This document shows positions 6,746 to 13,184 of a stretch of 28,905 bases of DNA, one piece after another. Source of the stretch: an uncultured Bacteroides sp. (lineage in GTDB: Bacteria; Bacteroidota; Bacteroidia; Bacteroidales; Bacteroidaceae); assembly GCF_949298305.1 (NCBI RefSeq), contig NZ_CASFWU010000050.1, positions 1 to 28,905 of the forward strand, given 5' to 3'. The notes under the pieces are model-generated. The model was not told where the DNA came from and did no database searches. It was given only the letters and a program-made list of their open reading frames with translations. The position numbers and the translations under genes are program-made. Positions within the stretch are counted from its first letter, which is position 1; each line of letters begins with the position of its first letter.

Positions 6746-9165
6746 CCGTATTTCCTCTTGAGCTCCTCCACCGACATTCCGGTGAAGTAGTCTTCCACGA
6801 AGTCCCAGCGGCGGCTGTCCGTCAGGTGGCTCGAGCCGAAGAAGAAGGTGAAGAGTTCTATCTGTTCCTCGAAGATGCGCTCGTTGTTGTCCAGAATCAG
6901 GTTGCGGTATTCGCCCGAGGAGGCAATGTCGAGCAGGCGTTCGGCATCGTTGAAGCGGATGTGTACGCAGGGCGTTCCTCCGCCTTCCACACAGAAGGAG
7001 AGGCAGTCCAGCATGGACAGCAGGTTCAGCAGCATGTTGAGGTCGGAGTAGGGGGTGCAGTAGAAGGTCAGGCGTTCGCCCTTCTTGCCGGCAATGCGCT
7101 GTACAAACAGTTTCTGGTAGCGCGATAGCAGGAGGTCGAAGCCTTTGGTGACGGTGAAGGAGAGTTCGTTGGACTCCTTCTTCTTGGCCACGCTGATGTA
7201 GCTCACGCTGCGCCCCTCTTCGGTGCGCGACTCCAGCAGGGAGCCGATGAACCGCTTGGCGGAGCGCACGTCCATGTTGTGCTCGGCAAACAGGGCCCGC
7301 AGCTCTTCTTCGTCAAAGCGGCCCTTGGTCTTGCGCAGCTTGTCGGTGAGCAGTGCCTTCAGGGCGCTGAACAGCTCGTCCAGACGGCGGCGTATCTCGT
7401 CCGCGTCTTCCTTCAGCAACACTTCGTGCTTGCCCACGGCCACTGCCCGCGAGCCTTCGCGCAGCGTGCCTCCGCTCAGCTTCTGCTTGAATTCCTTGAA
7501 GCCCAGTTCGGGGAAGCGTTCTTCCCACAGGGCGTCCAGCCGCGCCTTGTAGACGTCCGCCTCGCCTTCCACGGGCGTCAGGTAGGCGCTGAACTCGCGG
7601 GCGAAGGCATCGCCCGTCTTGTCCTGTATGTAGCCTTCGGTCAGCAGATTCTGGGGACTGACCTCCAGCAGGTGCTGTCCGTAGCGCCGGGCCAGGTCGT
7701 CCTCCAGCCATAGCAGGGCGGTCTTTATCAACTGTCCCAGCTCGGCTTCATACTCCAGCTTGTTCTTCATGCGCGGCAGCTTCACCACGAATTCGAAGTC
7801 GGAGAGGGAGAGCTGCATTTCCTCCTTTCCGCCCTTCATGCGGTAGACCTCCATCAGCTTGGACAGGATCAGCGACAGCTGTTCCTGCGAGATGTTGCCG
7901 CTCTGGTGCAGGCGTTTCATGTAGTAGAAGTCCCGTTCGTGGAAGTCGGTCGCCGAGATGCCCTGGATGTCCGCGTCGCGTGCGGCGCGGCCAATCTCCT
8001 GAATGTAGTCCACGAACGTGCTGGAGGGGGCCACGTGGTAGACGCGGTCTATGTCGCTGATGTCCACGCCCATGCCGAAGGCCTTCGTGGCTACAATCAT
8101 CTTCTTGGTGCCTTCCTTGAATTCCTGTACGATGGCGCTTTTCTGTTCCTTGTCTTTCTTGCCGTAGTAAGATGCCACCAGGTGCCAGTCCGCCGACTTC
8201 ACCCAGCTTTTGAGACGCATGTCGATGCCGCCGGCAAAGGGGTAGTAGAGCAGTGTCTTGTGTCCGTCCAGAAAGTCGTCAATGCGGGCGCTGATGACCC
8301 GTTGCTTGGCCTTGTCGTAGGTCTCTCCCTCTTCTATCTCCATCTGGCGGATGTCGAACCCGATGTTGCGCCGCTTCACCGTTCCGGCGTAGAGCACGCA
8401 AGGCTCCATCTGGAGCGAGCGGATGGTTTCAAACACCATGTCGTTGCCCCCTTGGGGGTTCCACACGGCGGTTGCGGTCAGGGCAAACAGCGGGAAGTCA
8501 TAGCCCAGGCTTTGCTTCAGCGTGCTCAGGTATCGTCCCAGGAACCAGTAGTCCACCCTGAACTCCTTGCCCCAGGTGGTCACGGTGTGCGCTTCGTCCA
8601 CCACAACCATGCCGATGCGGCGGTCGCCGGCAAAGTGACGTATGTCATAGGACAGCAGCAGCTCGGGCGAGAGGTAGAACAGGTCTGTTTCGCCTTCGCG
8701 CACCTGGCGGTAGGCAGCTGCCTTCTGTTCGGGCGAAAGGTCGGACGATGCGTAGGCCACGCGGGTGTATCCCTGCTCATGCAGGCTTTCCACCTGGTCC
8801 ACGATGAGCGCCTTCAGCGGTGAGATGACGAGGGTGAGCAGGCTGTACTTGCGGCCCAGATAGATGGCTGGCAACTGGAAGAGCAAGGACTTGCCCGAAC
8901 CCGTAGGGGCTGTCAGCAGAATGTTGTCGGCCTGCGTGCTGCCGTTCCAGGACTTCTCAGCCTCTCGGATGACATGCTCTATCACCTGTCCCTGCGAGAT
9001 GTTCAGCTTGTCCTTGCCTTTGGACAGGTCGGCATAAATCTCCAGCTCGCGGAACTGTTCATATCCGTAGACTTCGTTCAAGAGGCTTTTCACTTCGTCC
9101 CGGCAGCCGTCGGGCAGTTCTCTTTGCTTCAATTCGGGCAAACGGTGGGTCGTTGCTGCTTCCAT
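6742..9165 (-). CDS. RecQ-like superfamily 2 DNA helicase
   Basis: An 807-residue protein. Helicase motifs in order: Walker A TAPTGSGKS (85-93), ISPLKALIVDQ (114-124), DEAH in VVVDEAHTVTTWG (187-199), FALTATA (227-233), and motifs V/VI ATKAFGMGVDISDID to IQEIGRAARD (359-397). These define an ATP-dependent 3'-5' helicase of the RecQ group. After motif VI there is no four-cysteine zinc module and no recognisable HRDC domain; instead about 400 residues of mostly helical, unassigned sequence follow. It is therefore not the housekeeping RecQ. Similar stand-alone helicases occur in repair and phage-defence contexts, but no partner genes are adjacent. It is preceded on the minus strand by a terminator and a decayed gene. 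Confidence 0.85.
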   Translation of the reverse strand: MEAATTHRLPELKQRELPDGCRDEVKSLLNEVYGYEQFRELEIYADLSKGKDKLNISQGQVIEHVIREAEKSWNGSTQADNILLTAPTGSGKSLLFQLPAIYLGRKYSLLTLVISPLKALIVDQVESLHEQGYTRVAYASSDLSPEQKAAAYRQVREGETDLFYLSPELLLSYDIRHFAGDRRIGMVVVDEAHTVTTWGKEFRVDYWFLGRYLSTLKQSLGYDFPLFALTATAVWNPQGGNDMVFETIRSLQMEPCVLYAGTVKRRNIGFDIRQMEIEEGETYDKAKQRVISARIDDFLDGHKTLLYYPFAGGIDMRLKSWVKSADWHLVASYYGKKDKEQKSAIVQEFKEGTKKMIVATKAFGMGVDISDIDRVYHVAPSSTFVDYIQEIGRAARDADIQGISATDFHERDFYYMKRLHQSGNISQEQLSLILSKLMEVYRMKGGKEEMQLSLSDFEFVVKLPRMKNKLEYEAELGQLIKTALLWLEDDLARRYGQHLLEVSPQNLLTEGYIQDKTGDAFAREFSAYLTPVEGEADVYKARLDALWEERFPELGFKEFKQKLSGGTLREGSRAVAVGKHEVLLKEDADEIRRRLDELFSALKALLTDKLRKTKGRFDEEELRALFAEHNMDVRSAKRFIGSLLESRTEEGRSVSYISVAKKKESNELSFTVTKGFDLLLSRYQKLFVQRIAGKKGERLTFYCTPYSDLNMLLNLLSMLDCLSFCVEGGGTPCVHIRFNDAERLLDIASSGEYRNLILDNNERIFEEQIELFTFFFGSSHLTDSRRWDFVEDYFTGMSVEELKRKYG

Positions 9166-9220
9166 ATCAATCAGTCAATGTTCTATATACTGTTAATTCT
9201 AATTCCGGTTCTTTGCCAAC

Positions 9221-9290
9221 AAAAAAAGGAGGACTTCCAGCCGTGATACAGGCCATTGAAGTACCCCCTCTCTATGTTCAGATTCCTCCT
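9221..9290 (-). terminator. Terminator with a long apical region downstream of the DUF2795 remnant
   Basis: On the minus strand AGGAGGA (9284-9290) pairs with TCCTCCT (9227-9233) and is followed by a run of U from 9221-9227. The roughly 50-base loop contains a secondary stem (CTTC...GGAAG). It separates the remnant and adenosyltransferase transcript from the helicase gene. Confidence 0.6.
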
Positions 9291-9324
9291 GCGTACCGCA
9301 AGCAGTGTTTCAGGATAAAACGTA

Positions 9325-9408
9325 TCAATATTCTTCCTCGTTGAAGAAAAAGTCTTCCTTGCTGGGATAGTCGGGCCAGATGTCTTCGATGCTTTCATAT
9401 ATCTCGCC
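9325..9408 (-). pseudogene. Truncated DUF2795-family gene (C-terminal 27 codons only)
   Basis: The minus-strand frame ending at the TGA at 9325-9327 reads GEIYESIEDIWPDYPSKEDF then FFNEEEY. I recall this as the C-terminus of a small acidic DUF2795 protein of about 73 residues that follows the cob(I)alamin adenosyltransferase gene in Bacteroides genomes. Upstream the similarity stops abruptly; ten more codons of AT-rich sequence lead to an in-frame TAA at 9439-9441 with no ATG. The first 45 or so codons appear deleted, while a promoter (9458-9488) and terminator (9221-9290) remain. Full-length comparison is from memory, so the extent of loss is approximate. Confidence 0.7.
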
Positions 9409-9457
9409 CCTGAGTATTAAAATTGTAAATATTAAGTCTTATATCTTTATTTTCCGG

Positions 9458-9488
9458 CAAAAGTATAACAATTTATCTCACTTGCAAC
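9458..9488 (-). promoter_or_regulatory. Promoter upstream of the DUF2795 remnant
   Basis: On the minus strand GTTG (9485-9488), a 19-base gap, then TActTTTG (9458-9465). It overlaps the 3' end of the adenosyltransferase gene. It would drive a transcript of about 230 nt ending at the 9221-9290 terminator. Confidence 0.55.
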
Positions 9489-10041
9489 TATTCTTCCAAA
9501 ATATTTCTTCTTTTTTCTCGTCTTGGTTCAACTTACGTGACAAAACGAACAAATAGTCTGACAAACGGTTCACGTAGGCCAGTACTTCGGGAGATATTTC
9601 TGCCTCTTCGGACAAGGCGAGAATCCGTCTTTCGGCACGGCGGCAGACAGTGCGGCAGATGTGGCAGACGGCCGCCCCGCGTCCTCCGCCCGGGAGTACA
9701 AACGCCGACAGGGGAGGCAGCAGGCTGTCCAGACGGTCTATTTCGTGCTCCATCTCCTCCACCGTCTCGGGCGGGATGATGCCCGACGCTTTCAGCGTGG
9801 TTTGCGAACGGTCGGTGGCCAGATGCGTGCCCACTACAAACAGGTTGTTCTGTACCCGTTGCAGGAAGTTGCGGTCCTGGCTGTCGGTCAGGTAGGTGAC
9901 CAGCAGGCCCAGCTGTGAATTCAGTTCGTCCACTGTGCCGTAGGCTTCCAGTCGGACATGGGTCTTCGGGACGCGTGTCCCGCCCACCAATGACGTGGTT
10001 CCACGGTCACCGGTGCGTGTATAGACAAGGCTCTTTTTCAT
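9478..10041 (-). CDS. Cob(I)alamin adenosyltransferase, PduO type
   Basis: A 187-residue protein. It transfers the 5'-deoxyadenosyl group of ATP to cob(I)alamin, making coenzyme B12. The N-terminal ATP loop YTRTGDRGTTSL (7-18) and the C-terminal motif with FVLPGGG (114-120) and CRTVCRRAERR (129-139) are characteristic of the PduO/MMAB family, which is unrelated to CobA and EutT. It is cytoplasmic. It lies 39 bp after the methyltransferase-like gene on the same strand and probably shares its transcript. No cobalamin riboswitch is visible nearby. Confidence 0.93.
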   Translation of the reverse strand: MKKSLVYTRTGDRGTTSLVGGTRVPKTHVRLEAYGTVDELNSQLGLLVTYLTDSQDRNFLQRVQNNLFVVGTHLATDRSQTTLKASGIIPPETVEEMEHEIDRLDSLLPPLSAFVLPGGGRGAAVCHICRTVCRRAERRILALSEEAEISPEVLAYVNRLSDYLFVLSRKLNQDEKKEEIFWKNSCK

Positions 10042-10080
10042 AACAATGTATCATAATTGGTTAGGTTTTATTATGTTCAG

Positions 10081-10707
10081 TCAGAAGTTTACAATATAGC
10101 TTTGTTTGTTCTTCGACTTGTCAAAGAATATGATGCCGAGGTCGTAAAGGTCGAAGGTGATTCCCGTCCTTTTGTCCTTCTGCATGTGTTTCCACAGATT
10201 TTTCATCTTGGACGTATAGCCGATGCCTTCCACAACGAACACAGAATGTGGAGAGGAGCGGTCTGCGCAGAGGTTGAACACCTCCTCTACAAACTCTGGG
10301 TGGCGATAGTCGTGCAGGTACAGAAAGTCGACAGGAACGCCAGCCTCCAGAAATAGCTCTGACAGGGAGGAGGCGCCCGTGTAGACGGCATTCTCTCTGC
10401 CGGCGCGCAGGTAGAGGGCCGAAGCCGAAAGCGTACCGGCGTCTATCACCGTAGCGGGCCGGGCATAGTTGACCAGCCGGAACAGCAGCCGTTTCACCCT
10501 GAGCGGTTCATGCCTCCATGCGCGGCTGGCCTTATTGTGCTTTTCGGCGGCCAGTAAGTCCTCGTACTTGTAATAAGGAGCCCGCTCGTAAATCACCCTT
10601 GTTATCAGGTTAAAGGCGAATGGAGAATGTACCCCGTAGCCTCGGCGGTGGCGTATGCGGCCCAGCCGGACAAAAGGACGTTTCAGGGCAAGGGTAATGC
10701 GGTTCAT
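10081..10707 (-). CDS. Methyltransferase-like protein with degenerate SAM-binding motif
   Basis: A 208-residue protein from the ATG at 10705-10707 (an in-frame ATG at 10725 would add six residues but sits only about 5 nt from the predicted transcription start). It has the basic N-terminus RHRRGYGVHSPFAFNLI found in a Bacteroidetes group of class I SAM-dependent methyltransferases. The Rossmann motif I position reads VIDAGTLSASALYL, lacking the glycine-rich ExGxGxG pattern, and the rest is only weakly methyltransferase-like. It may bind SAM poorly or not at all. It probably heads a two-gene transcript with the adenosyltransferase. Lower GC than the flanking blocks. Confidence 0.65.
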   Translation of the reverse strand: MNRITLALKRPFVRLGRIRHRRGYGVHSPFAFNLITRVIYERAPYYKYEDLLAAEKHNKASRAWRHEPLRVKRLLFRLVNYARPATVIDAGTLSASALYLRAGRENAVYTGASSLSELFLEAGVPVDFLYLHDYRHPEFVEEVFNLCADRSSPHSVFVVEGIGYTSKMKNLWKHMQKDKRTGITFDLYDLGIIFFDKSKNKQSYIVNF

Positions 10708-10736
10708 GGCTTCTTTGTTCTGCATGGTTGACTGCG

Positions 10737-10744
10737 CAAAGATA
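10737..10744 (-). promoter_or_regulatory. -7 box for the methyltransferase-like gene
   Basis: CAAAGATA on plus is TATCTTTG on minus, an exact match. The predicted start near 10730 favours the ATG at 10707 over that at 10725. No clear -33 element. Confidence 0.5.
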
Positions 10745-10875
10745 GAAAACTTATTTATAGAACAGTCATCTTGGTTTCGTAAACTTGAGCACCTTTTTTT
10801 TCGGCGTTTCTCAAACCTTTTCGGGCAGAAAACGTTGTGGTATGGAAAAGTAACCTATAACTTGTATAACAACAG

Positions 10876-11835
10876 ATGAAAAAACTTCTTTATCTTGCTG
10901 CGCTGGCGGCCATGGTCTTCAGCTGCGCCGACGACAATCCGCCTGTCATGGTTGAAAAAACGCCTTTGATTACTCCGCAATTGGATATGTTGGTCAGTAC
11001 TGCGGGCGGCTTTAGTCCTCTTACGGGCGTATTGACCATTTCGCCCTGTCAGGCAAACAGCTCCGTTTACTACGGCAACTATGTAAACAATATTCTGACC
11101 CCTCTCTATGCCTATTACTACGTCAAGGACGGAACGTATTATGAAGATTCTGTCAACAGGGTCATTTCTTTGCCTGCCGGTACTTATAACATGGTTTATT
11201 GGGGCATGCCTGTTTACGAAGACCCCCAGTATACCAATCCCATAGTCAGGGAACCCGCTTACAGCATCGGTGCCGACATGAAGTTGCAAAAATTCAGTTT
11301 GGTGAAGATGGCGGCAGACACGACCTATTATCCGGCCTTCGATATGGTGCATGCCGTGGAGTCTGCCACCGTCGGTACCGAACCGCTGAGCGCATCGCTG
11401 CAGCGTGTCGTGGCCGGACTGAAGGTGATTGTCAAAGACCAGGACAACGGAGTGCTCAATTCCAGCATAAGCGGCATGACGGTATGCGTCACGAACATTG
11501 CCAGCGAGCTGAACTTCTATACCGGAAAACCGCAGGGAAATCCGTGCAGCGTATCCTTCCCCCTGCAACGCTCGGTGGACGGTACCGAGATGAGCTGTGC
11601 CACCGTCATGCTGTTTCCTTCTTACGGCAAATCGGAATTCCAGCTGTACATTACACTGAAGAACGGTACGGTCAAAACCTTCAAACAGGTCTTGAACGGC
11701 CCGTTCAATGCCAATACGAAACTGACACTCACCCTGACCCTGGGTGATGTGTTTTCGGAAGAGTCGACAGGCAATTTTACGGTCACCAATTGGAATGAGT
11801 TCAGCCAGACCATAGACATCTCCTCGTTGAATTGA
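10876..11835 (+). CDS. FimB/Mfa2-like fimbrial lipoprotein (putative)
   Basis: A 319-residue lipoprotein. The signal MKKLLYLAALAAMVFSC ends in a lipobox with Cys17, followed by ADDN. The mature protein is rich in beta-strand-like segments, with ISLPAGTYNMVYWG (about 97-110) and LSASLQRVVAGLKVIV (about 172-187). These resemble the strands of Mfa2/FimB-type anchor proteins and fimbrillins of Bacteroidales, which are lipoproteins exported to the outer membrane and assembled by strand donation. No major fimbrillin gene or cluster is beside it, so it may be an orphan. The family call is by pattern, without a diagnostic motif. It is monocistronic and followed by strong terminators. Confidence 0.6.
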   Translation: MKKLLYLAALAAMVFSCADDNPPVMVEKTPLITPQLDMLVSTAGGFSPLTGVLTISPCQANSSVYYGNYVNNILTPLYAYYYVKDGTYYEDSVNRVISLPAGTYNMVYWGMPVYEDPQYTNPIVREPAYSIGADMKLQKFSLVKMAADTTYYPAFDMVHAVESATVGTEPLSASLQRVVAGLKVIVKDQDNGVLNSSISGMTVCVTNIASELNFYTGKPQGNPCSVSFPLQRSVDGTEMSCATVMLFPSYGKSEFQLYITLKNGTVKTFKQVLNGPFNANTKLTLTLTLGDVFSEESTGNFTVTNWNEFSQTIDISSLN

Positions 11836-11989
11836 AAAGATGGCTTACGCTTTATGCTTTCTGAGGTGCCGTTGCAAGCAGATTCTTTTTAAGGGCAGAC
11901 ATCTGGAAATCTGTTTGCCCTTCATGTGTGTACATGCTCAGCCCGGGGCTGATACGGATTGGGCTTTAGCCCAAGTTCCAGATTAATCC

Positions 11990-12022
11990 GTTCTGAGGTT
12001 CCCAATCCTCAGAACTTTTTTT
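11990..12022 (+). terminator. Intrinsic terminator after the fimbrial-type lipoprotein gene
   Basis: GTTCTGAGG (11990-11998) pairs perfectly with CCTCAGAAC (12007-12015) and is followed by seven T. The stem is identical to that of the terminator at 28576-28606. Confidence 0.85.
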
Positions 12023-12093
12023 ATTCAGTAAATACTGTGGAATCAGGAGGCCGGCGCAATCTGGCTCTTCTGATTACGGTCCCTGCAGAATGC

Positions 12094-12127
12094 AAGCGTG
12101 GGGCACCTTAGGGGGTGCCCCACGCTT
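12094..12127 (-). terminator. 14-bp perfect hairpin after the nucleotidyltransferase gene
   Basis: AAGCGTGGGGCACC (12094-12107) and GGTGCCCCACGCTT (12114-12127) flank a six-base loop. It lies 22 bases past the minus-strand stop, between convergent genes, so it may stop transcription from either side. U-tracts are short. Confidence 0.7.
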
Positions 12128-12148
12128 TGTATTCTATTCCGAACTTTA

Positions 12149-13060
12149 TCAGAATAACATGGCTGGATATTCACCGGCGTTTACCAGAGCCTGAATCTTG
12201 TCTACCACACTCTGACGATCTTCAGGATAAGTAACGCCAAACCACTTGCTGGTCGTATCGAGCACTTCCACCGTAGCAGTGCCTTCATTAATCAGTTTGT
12301 CCACCATCAAGGGGATGAAGAATTCACTCTTCAGGTTCTCCATGTTCTTCGGATTGCTAAGGAAAGTCTTGAAGTATTCGGCACTGTATGCGAAATAGTC
12401 GGGAGTAAAGCCCCAGAAATTCATGCTTACCGGCGTCGTATCGGGAGTAGCCACCCATTCGTCGTTGTCGTCAAGGTACTTCACTTCGCCATCCATGCGC
12501 TGTATTTTGGTACGTTCTACAACCGAAGTCAGCAGATGGTTGTCGTCTGTGCCACAGATACCGCGGGATACTGTACCGCTTTCGCTCAGTGTATTGCCAA
12601 CACGGAAACCTACCATGGAGTAAACATTCTTGGAACCTTCGGGCAGATTTGACAAGAACTTGCCCATAACCTGGAAGGAGTCACGGCCGTAGAAGTCATC
12701 GCAATTGATAACCGCAAACGGTTCTTTAATCACATTGGCACCCATCATAACAGCGTGATTGGTTCCCCAAGGCTTGGTACGGCCTTCGGGACAGGTAAAG
12801 CCTTCGGGAAGGGCATCCAGCGACTGGAACACCAGCTCACAAGGGATGTGGCCTTCGTATTTGGAAATGATTTTGTCGCGGAAGTCTTGTTCGAAGTCTT
12901 TACGGATTACGAAAACGAGCTTGCCGAATCCCGCCTTGATGGCGTCGTAGATGGAATAGTCCATAATAGTTTCACCGTTCGGACCCAGTCCGTCCAATTG
13001 CTTCAAGCCACCGTAACGGCTTCCCATGCCGGCTGCCAATAAGAATAAAGTTGGTTTCAT
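12149..13060 (-). CDS. Nucleotidyltransferase family protein (sugar-phosphate type)
   Basis: A 303-residue NTP-transferase-fold enzyme. The N-terminal signature LLAAGMGSRYGGLKQ (7-21) binds the nucleotide triphosphate; GTNHAVM and INCDDFYG (about 118-125, with the metal-binding aspartates) follow in the family's order. Such enzymes make NDP-sugars from sugar-1-phosphates. The exact sugar and nucleotide are not determined. In several bacteria, related proteins pair with an aminoglycoside-phosphotransferase-like sugar kinase (as AmgK/MurU); no kinase is adjacent here. It is a single gene with a TAcaTTTG box at 13110-13117. Codons end in A/T more often than in neighbouring tamL/tamB. Confidence 0.85.
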   Translation of the reverse strand: MKPTLFLLAAGMGSRYGGLKQLDGLGPNGETIMDYSIYDAIKAGFGKLVFVIRKDFEQDFRDKIISKYEGHIPCELVFQSLDALPEGFTCPEGRTKPWGTNHAVMMGANVIKEPFAVINCDDFYGRDSFQVMGKFLSNLPEGSKNVYSMVGFRVGNTLSESGTVSRGICGTDDNHLLTSVVERTKIQRMDGEVKYLDDNDEWVATPDTTPVSMNFWGFTPDYFAYSAEYFKTFLSNPKNMENLKSEFFIPLMVDKLINEGTATVEVLDTTSKWFGVTYPEDRQSVVDKIQALVNAGEYPAMLF

Positions 13061-13109
13061 AAAAGTTATTATTTTAAAAGGTTAGTGTATATCTGTGCTG
13101 ATAACGGCA

Positions 13110-13117
13110 CAAATGTA
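13110..13117 (-). promoter_or_regulatory. -7 box for the nucleotidyltransferase gene
   Basis: CAAATGTA on plus is TACATTTG on minus, an exact match, 50 bases before the ATG. Confidence 0.55.
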
Positions 13118-13184
13118 CAAAAATAAACGGCAACAAATGGATGCTTTTGGTTCATTGTTTAGCAAAAATCTTCCAAAAGCATTA

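Larger units (their letters stand above)
11836..12148. other. Gene-free gap packed with hairpins
   Basis: No gene seen. In order: AAGGGCAGACA with its imperfect complement ending TTTGCCCTT (11891-11922); a 15-bp near-perfect palindrome TCAGCCCGGGGCTGA (11938-11952); TTGGGC/GCCCAA with loop TTTA (about 11959-11974) nested between ACGGAT and ATCCGT; the terminator at 11990; an AATCAG/CTGATT stem (about 12041-12076); and the 14-bp hairpin at 12094-12127. Some act as terminators; the rest are unexplained. Confidence 0.7.

Noticed and set aside
9221..9340. Cobalamin riboswitch near the adenosyltransferase
   Set aside because: No B12-box-like conserved segment is visible, and the element lies downstream of the enzyme gene; a terminator explains it better.
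9183..9398. A 71-codon minus-strand frame starting MKASKTSG, preceded by a purine-rich AGGGGCGAG
   Set aside because: It runs out of frame through the DUF2795 remnant and across its terminator, has no recognisable family features, and its start is an accident of the deletion junction.
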